From positions 106,378 through 170,377 of the forward strand of contig JACKQE010000013.1 in NCBI GenBank assembly GCA_024233005.1: a stretch of 64,000 bases of DNA. Reading direction: 5' to 3'. The translations under genes were made by a program, and so were the position numbers. Shown one piece after another: positions 27,344 through 35,822 of this stretch. The stretch's first letter is position 1. Every line of letters begins with the position of its first letter. The DNA is from Akkermansiaceae bacterium (GTDB lineage: Bacteria > Verrucomicrobiota > Verrucomicrobiia > Verrucomicrobiales > DEV007). Under the pieces are notes generated by a model. The model worked only from the letters and a program-made list of their open reading frames with translations, was not told the DNA's origin and ran no database searches.

Positions 27344-27949
27344 TCAATCGGGAGCAATGACGCGCTCGATCCGACGGTCCGGCACAAGCCAGATCACCGC
27401 CACGAGGACATAGAGTGCCAAGGCCACCCAGGGGAGGAACGGCGCCACCACGATGGCCGTGACGTAGAGCACCGGAGAGAGCCGCCCCTTCCAATCCGAA
27501 CCCACCGCCTTGGCGAGCAGCGAGTCTTTCCCCTGAGACCGGATGATGACGGTTTGCAGCACGTAATAAGCCAAGGCCGAAAGGAGCAACACCACGCCAT
27601 AAACCGCGGTCGGCACCGGAGCAAAACCGTTCTCTCCCATCCAGCCAGTCACAAAAGGCACTAGGGAAAGCCAGAACAGCAGATGCAGGTTGGCCCAGAG
27701 CACTCCGCCGGTGACGCGGGTCACCGTGTGCATCATGTGGTGGTGGTTGTTCCAGTAAATCCCCAGATAGATAAAGCTCAGCAGGTAGGACAAAAACACC
27801 GGAAAAATGGGAAGGAGATCGGCCAAGCCGGGACCATGACCACCTTCCCCATGCTCCCCGGCATGCGGCACTTTCATTTCCAGAACCATGATGGTGATGA
27901 TGATGGCCAGGACACCATCACTGAACGCCTCGAGTCTGCCTTTTCCCAT
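27344..27949 (-). CDS. TMEM175/DUF1211 family integral membrane protein (putative potassium channel)
   Basis: 201 residues with about six transmembrane helices. The family signature appears at the N-terminus: RLEAFSDGVLAIIITIMVLE (R-x-x-x-FSDGVxAI), which in TMEM175 proteins lines the pore. A second conserved block is IYLGIYWNNHHHMMH. A His/Gly-rich insert (GEHGEGGHGPG) follows the first helix. Bacterial homologues are leak-like potassium channels; cation permeation in the cytoplasmic membrane is therefore the expected activity. It sits between the sugar isomerase and a phosphoesterase on the same strand. Confidence 0.9.
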   Translation of the reverse strand: MGKGRLEAFSDGVLAIIITIMVLEMKVPHAGEHGEGGHGPGLADLLPIFPVFLSYLLSFIYLGIYWNNHHHMMHTVTRVTGGVLWANLHLLFWLSLVPFVTGWMGENGFAPVPTAVYGVVLLLSALAYYVLQTVIIRSQGKDSLLAKAVGSDWKGRLSPVLYVTAIVVAPFLPWVALALYVLVAVIWLVPDRRIERVIAPD

Positions 27950-27982
27950 GATCCCCCAGCTTCCGTCTCGGAAAGGCTCCCG

Positions 27983-28843
27983 TCAAGTTCCCGGAGCCGG
28001 TGTCAGCCTGTGTTCCAACAGGGTGGGACCGGGCTGAAAATCCCCTCCTCGTCTCACCACCCGGCGCACGCGGAGCCAGGGGGCCGCGCTGTCCGGATCC
28101 TCGACCTCAACGAGCAGGGCGCGGCAGGGATTCAAATACCCCCCGGTATTGATCAACAAGCGCTTCCCTCCCCCGGGGATGGCCCGGCGCCAGACTCCGG
28201 TCCGATGGGTATGCCCAAAGACCATGACCTCGGAATGGGGACGGTAGGTGGCGGCAAACTCCTCCGCCCGGCGGTGCGCGGTGAGCCAAGTATGGAGGAT
28301 CATGGCCGGCCGTCGCGGAGGCCAGGCGAGGCGGGCCATCGTCCGGATGGTCTTGAGCCAGCCTTGCTTGAACTCCCCACGATACCGTGGCGTCAGAGAG
28401 CGGCAGCGTTGGGTGTAGTCCATGCGCTGATCCAGTTCCGCCCAACGCTCCTCACTGTATTCCAGACGATAGGCATCCATGGCTGGCTTCACCTCGACAA
28501 TCCCCGGACTCCAGGGGGAAAGGTAGGGCAGAACGGCATCGCCATGCGTCACAAAAAGCCGCCCTTCCGCCAAATCGAGATATTCGGTCGACGAAATGCG
28601 CGGATCATGATTGCCCCGGAGCGCTTTCAATTCAATCCCCCGTTCCTCGGCCATCGACCGCAGGGCGGCCCAACCGGCTTCTCCGGCTTCGGCAAACTTG
28701 CGGTGTTTTTGCTCACAGGTGTCCCCATTGAGCACCACCGTTCGGGCGCCCTCAAGAAGAGGCGCCAAAGATGCCACCTGATCAATGGCACACCCGGCAT
28801 GGCCGAGGTGCAGATCGGAAAGGATGCGAAGAAGACCGGCCAT
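27983..28843 (-). CDS. Calcineurin-like metallophosphoesterase
   Basis: 286 residues from the ATG at 28843 (MAGLLRILSDLHLGHAG); the upstream open frame overlaps the next gene and is not family-like. All metallophosphoesterase motifs are present: SDLHLGH, VLNGDTCE, RGNHDPR, FVTHGDAV and MVFGHTHRTG, then an NTGGYLNPC block typical of UDP-2,3-diacylglucosamine-hydrolase-like and related phosphatases. The region between GNHD and GHTH includes a helical insert (YSEERWAELDQRMDYTQRCR). Substrate unknown. 33 bp separate it from the TMEM175-like gene, so cotranscription is likely. Confidence 0.9.
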   Translation of the reverse strand: MAGLLRILSDLHLGHAGCAIDQVASLAPLLEGARTVVLNGDTCEQKHRKFAEAGEAGWAALRSMAEERGIELKALRGNHDPRISSTEYLDLAEGRLFVTHGDAVLPYLSPWSPGIVEVKPAMDAYRLEYSEERWAELDQRMDYTQRCRSLTPRYRGEFKQGWLKTIRTMARLAWPPRRPAMILHTWLTAHRRAEEFAATYRPHSEVMVFGHTHRTGVWRRAIPGGGKRLLINTGGYLNPCRALLVEVEDPDSAAPWLRVRRVVRRGGDFQPGPTLLEHRLTPAPGT

Positions 28844-28865
28844 GCCTTGACGGAGCCCGGTCCCT

Positions 28866-29264
28866 TCAGTATCCCCCCTGCCAAACAATGACGGTCCCGA
28901 AACAGGGTGCCGAACCCCATTGGGTTGCCAAGCAACTCCGGCAACCGAGATGTGCCGACCACAGGGAATACTGCCACGCCCAGGCCGGATACCCATGGTC
29001 AATGCCCCGAGACGACCGGTAACGGTCCCGATCCCGACGGAGCGACGAATCCCGCACCGTGCGCCCCCGCAGGCTGAGCCCGGTGTTGCGGGAGCGGGAA
29101 AAGCCCCGGGGAGCCTGGAAGACATACCCGGTCACCGGCTCCCCCGCCGCGTTGGTCCCCAACTCCCGCTCCACGATCTCGGCACGACCGGCCCCAGGAG
29201 CCGCGAGCACGAACAGCGCGGCCAGCAAGCCGATCCGAAGAGAGTGGAAGAGGTTCATTTTCAT
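28866..29264 (-). CDS. Small exported protein of unknown function
   Basis: 132 residues from the ATG at 29264 (MKMNLFHSLRIGLLAALFVL); M3 is an equally good start. A clear signal peptide ends near GRAEIVE. The mature part is Arg-rich and aromatic-rich (RDRDRYRSSRGIDHG, YPAWAWQYSLW) with three cysteines. No family recognised. A GGAGGTGG sequence lies about 20 nt upstream of the start, rather far for a ribosome-binding site. It ends 22 bp before the phosphoesterase start. Confidence 0.6.
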   Translation of the reverse strand: MKMNLFHSLRIGLLAALFVLAAPGAGRAEIVERELGTNAAGEPVTGYVFQAPRGFSRSRNTGLSLRGRTVRDSSLRRDRDRYRSSRGIDHGYPAWAWQYSLWSAHLGCRSCLATQWGSAPCFGTVIVWQGGY

Positions 29265-29359
29265 GAGAAGCTTTTTCAGAATACCACCTCCCAAGCCACT
29301 GAGCATGCAAAAAGGAGTATGCCCAGAGGTCAGGCGAACATCCCCCTCCCATATACGAA

Positions 29360-29391
29360 CCGCCCGGAGCCGCATCAGCGGCTCCGGGCGG
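29360..29391 (-). terminator. Perfect 14-bp inverted repeat (stem-loop) after the DUF1501 gene
   Basis: Left arm ccgcccggagccgc (29360-29373), loop atca, right arm gcggctccgggcgg (29378-29391). The stem is perfect and very GC-rich. It sits 28 bp beyond the DUF1501 stop codon in the transcription direction and before the next minus-strand gene. On the minus strand the stem is followed by ttcgtatat rather than a clean U-run, so termination or 3'-end stabilisation is likely but not certain. Confidence 0.65.
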
Positions 29392-29419
29392 CAAAAACAA
29401 GGCCACTACCGACTCCGGC

Positions 29420-30715
29420 TTACGCCAGGAGACCGAGCACCGGGGAGCCTTTGCTGGCTACGGTGAAAGGACGCTTCGAGGGGCTGTAGAGCACCTGATC
29501 AAGCGGCAGGCCGAGCGCGTAGGCAATGGAGGCGTTGAAGTCCGGGATTTTGACCGCGTTTTCGACGACCTCTTCCCCGCCTTCGCTGGTTTTGCCCCAG
29601 ACTTGGCCGCCTTTGATGCCACCGCCCGCAAGGACGGAGCTGAAGGCTTTCGGATAATGGTCACGACCGGCATTCTGATTGATCAGCGGGGTGCGCCCGA
29701 ACTCGGTGGTCAGCACCACGACGGTCTCCTCCAACTTGCCCCGTCGCTCCAGATCGGCCAGCAGGGTCGACATGGCCTGGTCAAGGATGGCGCACTTGTC
29801 CGGCACGGCGATGAAATTGTTGGTGTGGGTGTCCCAACTGCCGAGGGTCACTTCCACGGCGCGGACGTCGTTCTCGACGAGGCGGCGAGCCAGGAGACAG
29901 CCCTGACCGAAAGGATTGTCACCGTATGCCTTGCGGGTGTCCGCATCTTCCTTGCTGAGGTCGAAAGCCTGGAGATCGCGGCTCGACATGATGCGCACGG
30001 CGTCGTCGTACATCTGCGTGTAGGCACGGACCGGCTTGACGTTGTAGCGCTCGACAAAGGCCTGGTCGAACTTGTTGGCCAGTTCGAGGTTGTGGGCGAA
30101 CGTGTCCTGGTCCATCCCGCGGATCTTGGAGTTCTTCAGACCGGAGTTCGGATCATTGATCGCGAGGGGTTCAAATTCCGGCTCGAAAAATCCGCCGCCG
30201 CCATTGATCCGGCTGTTCCCGCCGATGAAGACGGAACCGGGCAGATTGGGATTGAGACGCCCCTTGAACTTGAGGAGCCAAGCCCCCATTCCGGGATGAC
30301 GGATGGTGTTGCGCACCTCATAGCTGGTGTGCATCAGGTAATTGCCCTGATCATGAGCTCCGGCAGTGGAGGTCATGGAGCGGATGATCGCCATCTTGTC
30401 GGCATGGTTGGCCAGCGAAGGCAGGTATTCCGAAATGCGGATGCCGTCGACGTTGGTCTTGATGGCTTTGACCGGCCCCTGGTTTTCATGTCCGGGCTTG
30501 GGATCAAAGGTGTCCATGTGGGTCATCCCGCCACCCATGTAGAGGTAGATGATGTGCTTGGCGGCACCGGCGCGCCCCGGCAGGCCGAGATTCGGACCAA
30601 GAGCGGCATGCGCCTTGTTGGCGTATCCGAGCGCTCCCACGCCGAGAAGGGTTTTGGCGGTGACGGACATGAAGTCGCGCCGGGTTTTTTCGTTGGATTT
30701 GAGGATGGATTGCAT
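29420..30715 (-). CDS. DUF1501 family exported protein (partner of DUF1549/DUF1553 protein)
   Basis: 431 residues starting MQSILKSNEKTRRDFMSVTA, a twin-arginine leader. The conserved DUF1501 elements are YMGGGMTHMDTFDPKPGHEN, TEFGRTPLINQNAGRDHYP and VLAGGGIKGGQVWG, giving the sulfatase-like alpha/beta fold of the family. It is encoded 60 bp downstream of a DUF1549/DUF1553 cytochrome-like gene, the standard pairing in Planctomycetes and Verrucomicrobia. The function of the pair is not established; proposals include processing of extracellular polymers. A strong hairpin follows the stop codon. Confidence 0.93.
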   Translation of the reverse strand: MQSILKSNEKTRRDFMSVTAKTLLGVGALGYANKAHAALGPNLGLPGRAGAAKHIIYLYMGGGMTHMDTFDPKPGHENQGPVKAIKTNVDGIRISEYLPSLANHADKMAIIRSMTSTAGAHDQGNYLMHTSYEVRNTIRHPGMGAWLLKFKGRLNPNLPGSVFIGGNSRINGGGGFFEPEFEPLAINDPNSGLKNSKIRGMDQDTFAHNLELANKFDQAFVERYNVKPVRAYTQMYDDAVRIMSSRDLQAFDLSKEDADTRKAYGDNPFGQGCLLARRLVENDVRAVEVTLGSWDTHTNNFIAVPDKCAILDQAMSTLLADLERRGKLEETVVVLTTEFGRTPLINQNAGRDHYPKAFSSVLAGGGIKGGQVWGKTSEGGEEVVENAVKIPDFNASIAYALGLPLDQVLYSPSKRPFTVASKGSPVLGLLA

Positions 30716-30775
30716 GGCGGATGGGATGTGTCGGTGGAGAAAAGAGACGGGGCGTTGAATGGGAAAGAGGAGACC

Positions 30776-33154
30776 TTATTGAACGAAGAGAAACTGACGG
30801 GTGTTGAGCAGGGACCAGACGATGCCGTCGTAGGCCCGGTCGCCCCGGGCGGCCACCTCATCCTTGATGAGGGCCAATTCCGCAGCCGTGGGCTGGCGGG
30901 TCAGCATGGCCTGGAAGATCATCCGGCTCTTTTCATCAATGTCTTCGGCCTTGGCGATGCGGCTGCCGAAGACGGCGTATTTGTTGGTCAGGGCCTCAAC
31001 CATGGGACCGTTGAGCAGATTCAGGGCCTGCGGCACGGAAGCGGCGTCGGCGGCATTCTCGATGACCTCGCGGTCGGACTGGCCGAACTCCCTCAGGAAA
31101 TGCCCGCGGGGAGCGGGAGATTCCAACTCGGCAGCGCGAGCCATGCCGGCGATGAGCTGGGTGTAGGAAGCATAGTCCTGCTTCTGCTCCTGGGCCCAGG
31201 CCCGCTTCTGGTCCTTGTCCAGACCAGCGGGCATGTCGGGGAATTTCGGCTTGGGCAGGGCGGTGAGGACGGCGTTGGCCAGCTGTGGCTTGTCGCTGCC
31301 ATCATCGGTCGCGCCCATCGACATGGCCATTTCGCTCATGCCCACGGCGGCGAGCAACTCACCGGCGTCGACTTTTTCCCCGGTGTGCTTGAAGCCGATG
31401 TCGGCAACCAGTTTGTTGGCCGAGGATTGCAGGGCACTCAGTTCCTTGCGGAGCTTCTGATAGAGCTCGTTGTTCTGCTCTTCCCGGGCTTTGTAGACTT
31501 CCTTACGCATTTCATCCTGTTTCGGAAGGTTTTCCGCCAGGGCTTTGCCCAACTCTTTGGTCATGGCAATGTAATCCTCGGGACTGCGTTTTTCGAGCGC
31601 GTCATACATGCGCTTGATGCGTTCCACCGCGGTCAACTGACCCTTGAGACGGGGCCGGTAGCGATCCGCCTCCGGCAGGGCGAGGGCCACGATGCTGTCC
31701 CAGATCTGTTCGGCGCTCATCCGGCGCAAGAGAGGTCCGGGGAAATAATACGGCTCACCCAGAACGATTTCCTTGTCGTCAGCGCGGCGCTGATAGGTCT
31801 TGGTGTTGTAGAGAACCTGAAGGTAGGACTTCATGTCGTAGTTGAGGTCCTTCATGAGGCCTTCCAAATAGGTGAGCAGTTCCGGATTGGAAATGACGGT
31901 GTTGTCAGTCAGCTCGTCGATCGGCTCGAAGATGCCCATCCCGAAGACCTTTTTCCAAAGCCGGTTGGCGATGACCCGGGTGAAGGTGGGATTGTCCTTG
32001 CTGGTCATCCAGCCCGCATAGGCCTCGATCATGGAGTCGGTGACGTGCTCCGGATCGATCTTGGTGCCAAACATGGTGCCGGGCTTGACCGGATCGAATG
32101 GCTTGGCATTGTCGTATTTGTAATCGTGGGGCAGTTTGAGAGTCTTTTCCTGCTCACTGACGTTGATGTAACGGATCTGGCGGTAGAGTTCCTGGGTCGC
32201 GTAGCCGATTTCCTTGGCCTCGCCGTTGAAACTGTTGTATGCCTCGATGCCCCGCTTCACGGCAGCGCGGAACTCATCCTCGCTCATCTTGTAACGCGCC
32301 AGGACCTTGTCGAAGTTTTTCTGCCCGATGTATTTCTCGAGCGTTTTCTCATCGCGGAGCTGGGGCAGGTCCTCGCGTCCGACGGCCTTGACGTAGCGGC
32401 TTTTCCGTTCGTTCTCGATGTGTTTTTGGAGCGCCGTGCGGTTCCCGGTTTCGTAACGGTTCGCATCCATGCCGTAGCTGAAAGCCGCCATCTGGTAGTA
32501 GTCCATTTGGGTCCATTTGTCGAAGGGGTGGTTGTGGCACTGGGCACACTCGAGCCGGGTCCCGAGGAAGATTCGGACGGTGTTCGACATGTTGTCCAAT
32601 GGCATTCCACGGTCCCGCTGGTAGTAGCCGACCGCGCCGTTGTCCCAGATGTATCCTTTGGCGGTGACCAACTCGGAGACCATTTGGTTGTATGGCTTGT
32701 TGGTCTTCAGGCCTTCCTTGATCCAGAGCTGATAGGCGGCTTCCGCCTGACTGGCCCCGGTGCCAAGTCCGGAGTTGATACGCAGCACATCGGCCCAGAA
32801 ATTGTAGAAGTGGCTCACATAAGCTTCGCTTTGGAGGAGGCTCTCGACAAGCTGCTCCCGCTTCCGGTCGTAGGAGGAACTTTGGAATTCCTCGGCTTCC
32901 TCGATGGTGGGAATGCGGCCCGCGATGTCAAGGTAGGCGCGCCGCAGGAAAATTTCGTCACTGACCGGTTCGTTCGGCGTGACCTTGTGCTCCTTGTAGG
33001 CCTTCGAAATCAGGGCATCGACTTTGGCGCTGGCCTGACGAAGGTCGGGTTTGCCGGCAGCGGGAGCGGACGGTTTCTCTTCCTTGGCCAAGGCAGGAAA
33101 GCCTAGGGCCAAGGAGAGGCCGATGAGGGCGAATCGGGTGTGCGAGAATTTCAT
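30776..33154 (-). CDS. Exported DUF1549/DUF1553 domain protein
   Basis: 792 residues from the ATG at 33154 (MKFSHTRFALIGLSLALGFP); the frame is open 34 codons further upstream without a leader. A signal peptide ends near ALAKE. The DUF1549 domain (about 60-270) includes FLRRAYLDIAGRIPTIEEAE and LGTRLECAQCHNHPFDKWTQ, where CxxCHxHP is the haem-type CxxCH motif of the Planctomycete cytochrome C class. A central helical linker is followed by DUF1553 (about 400-790) with RVIANRLWKKVFGMGIFEP and LLRRMSAEQIWDSIVAL. Start of a two-gene operon with DUF1501. The protein is longer than many relatives because of a charged helical insert around 530-590. Confidence 0.93.
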   Translation of the reverse strand: MKFSHTRFALIGLSLALGFPALAKEEKPSAPAAGKPDLRQASAKVDALISKAYKEHKVTPNEPVSDEIFLRRAYLDIAGRIPTIEEAEEFQSSSYDRKREQLVESLLQSEAYVSHFYNFWADVLRINSGLGTGASQAEAAYQLWIKEGLKTNKPYNQMVSELVTAKGYIWDNGAVGYYQRDRGMPLDNMSNTVRIFLGTRLECAQCHNHPFDKWTQMDYYQMAAFSYGMDANRYETGNRTALQKHIENERKSRYVKAVGREDLPQLRDEKTLEKYIGQKNFDKVLARYKMSEDEFRAAVKRGIEAYNSFNGEAKEIGYATQELYRQIRYINVSEQEKTLKLPHDYKYDNAKPFDPVKPGTMFGTKIDPEHVTDSMIEAYAGWMTSKDNPTFTRVIANRLWKKVFGMGIFEPIDELTDNTVISNPELLTYLEGLMKDLNYDMKSYLQVLYNTKTYQRRADDKEIVLGEPYYFPGPLLRRMSAEQIWDSIVALALPEADRYRPRLKGQLTAVERIKRMYDALEKRSPEDYIAMTKELGKALAENLPKQDEMRKEVYKAREEQNNELYQKLRKELSALQSSANKLVADIGFKHTGEKVDAGELLAAVGMSEMAMSMGATDDGSDKPQLANAVLTALPKPKFPDMPAGLDKDQKRAWAQEQKQDYASYTQLIAGMARAAELESPAPRGHFLREFGQSDREVIENAADAASVPQALNLLNGPMVEALTNKYAVFGSRIAKAEDIDEKSRMIFQAMLTRQPTAAELALIKDEVAARGDRAYDGIVWSLLNTRQFLFVQ

Positions 33155-33283
33155 GTCGGTGGGAACGTTGGGAGAGGATAGGAATTGGAAAAACCCATCC
33201 ATGGGTCCAGTATCGCAGACCGCGCCACTTCCGCCAGTCCATGATCGCGCCTCCAACGATCATTGTCAGTTCCTTAAAGAATC

Positions 33284-34447
33284 TCAGGGCTTGCCGCAGG
33301 CTTCGCGGGCCGCCTTCTCAAAAACACCCAGAATCTCCCTGCCTTCGTCCGTGCGCCATCCGGCATTCTGCACCATCCAGACGAGAACCAATCCGTTTTT
33401 CGTATCCACAGTCATGTTGGTGCTGTATGCCCCGCCATGCCCGGCCTTTCCATCGCCAGTGGAGAAGCCCAAACCATACCTGTTTTTCAATGTAGAAGGA
33501 GTCTGCCGACTCGTCAGGGCGCTCACGGAATCTGCTGTGAGGAGGCGCTTTCCATCCCACACACCGCCCCCAAGAATCATCCGACAAAAATTTCCCACAT
33601 CGGATGCCGTGGAGAACAAGCCTCCCGCGGGCATTGGGGTCCGCGTGGGATCCTCCAGCGGGTAGCGCAGTTGCCCCACCGGCACCGGCACGAGGGTCTT
33701 TTTGTCCGGAGAGGCTTTGTAGGAGGTGGCGATCCTGGCCTGTTGGGCGGAGTCCGGCCAAAAGGTCGTGTCCTTCATGCCCAGGGGCCGGAAGAGCCTC
33801 TCGCCCATGAAGGATTCATAGGATTGGCCGCTCAGAATTTCGATGAGACGCCCGATGGTGTTGATTCCGGCATTGGAGTAGCGGTAGTCCGAGCCCGGCT
33901 GGTAATCCAGATCGAGACGGCCATAGGCGGCAGTGCGCGCGGCCAGGGAGAGGGTATCGAGAGTCGGTTCCTCCTCCGGTGCTTTGAAGGGCAGACCGCT
34001 GGTATGGCTGAGGAGATGGCGGATGGTGATGGGCCGCTCCAAAGGCATGGGTGCCCGGTCCTTGCCGTCCGCGCCTTTGCCTCGCACCTTCTGTCCTTGA
34101 AACTCCGGGAGGTATTTCGTCACCGGATCGTCGAGCGAGACTTTCCCCTCCTCCACCAGCATCATGAAAGCCGCCGCCGTCATCGACTTGGACTGAGAAG
34201 CGATCCAGAAAATGGCATCCGCTGCCATGGGAATTTTCTTTTCCCGGTCCGCCCAACCGACCGTCTCCACCGCGAGTACCCGCTCCTGCGACGCTGCCAG
34301 CATCACCGCCCCCGCGAGTAGCTCCCGGTCCACGAATGGCTGGATCCGGTCCGCTATGGCTCCAGGTTTGATGGGTTGCTGTCCGCAGGCCATCAGGGGC
34401 AGCGAAACCAGGAGTAGCCGCGGCAAATTCCAGGAAAGAACTTTCAT
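33284..34447 (-). CDS. Serine beta-lactamase-like (class C/esterase) lipoprotein
   Basis: 387 residues from the ATG at 34447. A lipobox is visible in LLLVSLPLMACGQQ (Cys21), so the protein is probably a lipoprotein. The serine-hydrolase signature S84-x-x-K87 (IASQSKSMTAA) provides the nucleophile. DYRYSNAGIN carries the Tyr of YxN and GKAGHGGAYST the HxG motif of the third element. This architecture is that of class C beta-lactamase, DD-peptidase and esterase EstB relatives. Hydrolysis of an ester or peptide substrate in the envelope is expected; resistance to beta-lactams should not be assumed. Divergent from the propeller gene, about 145 bp apart. Confidence 0.88.
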   Translation of the reverse strand: MKVLSWNLPRLLLVSLPLMACGQQPIKPGAIADRIQPFVDRELLAGAVMLAASQERVLAVETVGWADREKKIPMAADAIFWIASQSKSMTAAAFMMLVEEGKVSLDDPVTKYLPEFQGQKVRGKGADGKDRAPMPLERPITIRHLLSHTSGLPFKAPEEEPTLDTLSLAARTAAYGRLDLDYQPGSDYRYSNAGINTIGRLIEILSGQSYESFMGERLFRPLGMKDTTFWPDSAQQARIATSYKASPDKKTLVPVPVGQLRYPLEDPTRTPMPAGGLFSTASDVGNFCRMILGGGVWDGKRLLTADSVSALTSRQTPSTLKNRYGLGFSTGDGKAGHGGAYSTNMTVDTKNGLVLVWMVQNAGWRTDEGREILGVFEKAAREACGKP

Positions 34448-34592
34448 CGACCACACCGTAGGCACGACAGCCTCTCCCGGCAAGCATCACGATGGCCGTG
34501 ATGCCGTTCCTGTGCGGTCCCCCGGAAGCGGCTTGCAGCGGGACTCGCTTTTCGTCATCATGACTCCTCCTCTTGCCCCTCTTCCATTTTCC

Positions 34593-35666
34593 ATGAAACC
34601 AGTATCCCCCCGCCCCACCCGTCGGGCTTTTCTCGCGACCACCGCGACGATCCTTGCCTTCCCCCACCTTCGTGCCCAAAGCAAAACCGCACCTGAATTT
34701 CACAACACCGTGGTCGGCCAAGGGGACCATCGCTACCGGGTCGACAAGCTGTGGAGCCTCGCCGATCCCGCCAAGCAGCCGGTCAGGGACTGTCATGAAA
34801 TGATCCAGGCCGCTGATGGTCGGCTCTTTCTCCTGACCAACCACAAACAGAACAACGTCCTGATCTATGATCCCGAGGGGGCACTCCTCGGGTGGTGGAC
34901 TTTGGGTTTTGCCGGAGCCCACGGCCTGACCAATCATCCTGATCCGGATGGACAGGAATACCTATACATTACCGACACCGGCGGGAGGGTTGTGAAATGC
35001 AGTCTGGATGGCCGGATCGTTCTGGAACTGCCGCATCCTTCCCAAGTCGGCGCCTACACGGAGAAGGATGTTTACGCCCCCACCGAAACCGCGGTCGCTC
35101 CCAACGGGGACATCTATGTGGCCGACGGATACGGCTCTCAGTATGTGCTGCACTTCGACAAAGACGGAGGGTATCTCGGCAAATTCGGCGGACGCAGCAC
35201 CCAGCCGGTGAACCCGGGGAAATTCATGCAGGCCCACGGCATCGCGCTCGATCAGCGCGGCGGCCAGCCCCTTCTGGTCTGCACCGAGCGGATTCGCAAT
35301 GAGTTCAACTGGTTCACCCTCGACGGCACCCATGTCCGCGGGGTGTATCTGCCGGGGGCTTATGTGAGCCGTCCGGTCATCCACGACCGCCAGCTCTACT
35401 CCGGCGTGTGTTTCGGGGCCAAACCGGACGACTACCGGATGTGGCAGAAGCAGGGCTTCGTCACCATCCTTGATGAACAGGATCGGGTCGTGTCCAACCC
35501 TGGAGGGCAGGCTCCGGTCTACAGGGAGGACCGCCTCCAGGTCATGCTCCAGGAGCGTCCAGTGTTCTGCAACTGCCACGATGTTTGCGTCGACCAGCGC
35601 GGGGACCTCTATGTCTGCCAGTGGAACAGCGGGAATGTGTATCCCTACAAACTGCGCCGGGAATGA
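34593..35666 (+). CDS. Tat-exported NHL-like beta-propeller protein (copy 1)
   Basis: 357 residues from the ATG at 34593 (MKPVSPRPTRRAFLATTATI); the twin-arginine leader TRRAFLA supports this start. The mature protein has NHL-type blades, e.g. DCHEMIQAADGRLFLLTNHK, DTGGRVVKCSLDGRIVLELP and SNPGGQAPVYREDRLQVMLQ. It shares the opening GQGDHRYRV...CHEM and the end DLYVCQWNSGNVYPYKL with the protein at 45750-46784 (GQGNYRYRV...CHGM and LYVAQFASGNTYPIKL), so the two are paralogues. It is the first plus-strand gene before the glycan catabolic block. Binding or structural role; no catalytic residues evident. Confidence 0.82.
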   Translation: MKPVSPRPTRRAFLATTATILAFPHLRAQSKTAPEFHNTVVGQGDHRYRVDKLWSLADPAKQPVRDCHEMIQAADGRLFLLTNHKQNNVLIYDPEGALLGWWTLGFAGAHGLTNHPDPDGQEYLYITDTGGRVVKCSLDGRIVLELPHPSQVGAYTEKDVYAPTETAVAPNGDIYVADGYGSQYVLHFDKDGGYLGKFGGRSTQPVNPGKFMQAHGIALDQRGGQPLLVCTERIRNEFNWFTLDGTHVRGVYLPGAYVSRPVIHDRQLYSGVCFGAKPDDYRMWQKQGFVTILDEQDRVVSNPGGQAPVYREDRLQVMLQERPVFCNCHDVCVDQRGDLYVCQWNSGNVYPYKLRRE

Positions 35667-35822
35667 CGGACACCCAAACCCGCGGAGCCGGATTGCCGAC
35701 ACCGCGCGGCGGTGCCGGTCTCTCATGGGTTCACCGCAAAAAGGTGGGATTTGCATTTCCCGGCTTGTCGGATGACCCCGGAAGGCTTCACAATGCCTCC
35801 CCAATACGCGATCACAAAGACC

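Noticed and set aside
29603..33106. A 1167-codon plus-strand open frame
   Set aside because: It is antisense to the DUF1501 and DUF1549/1553 genes, has no recognisable domain and arises from GC-rich third positions on the real strand.
33284..34447. Beta-lactam resistance gene
   Set aside because: The SxxK/YxN/HxG set is shared by class C beta-lactamases, DD-peptidases and esterases; nothing in the sequence supports a resistance function.
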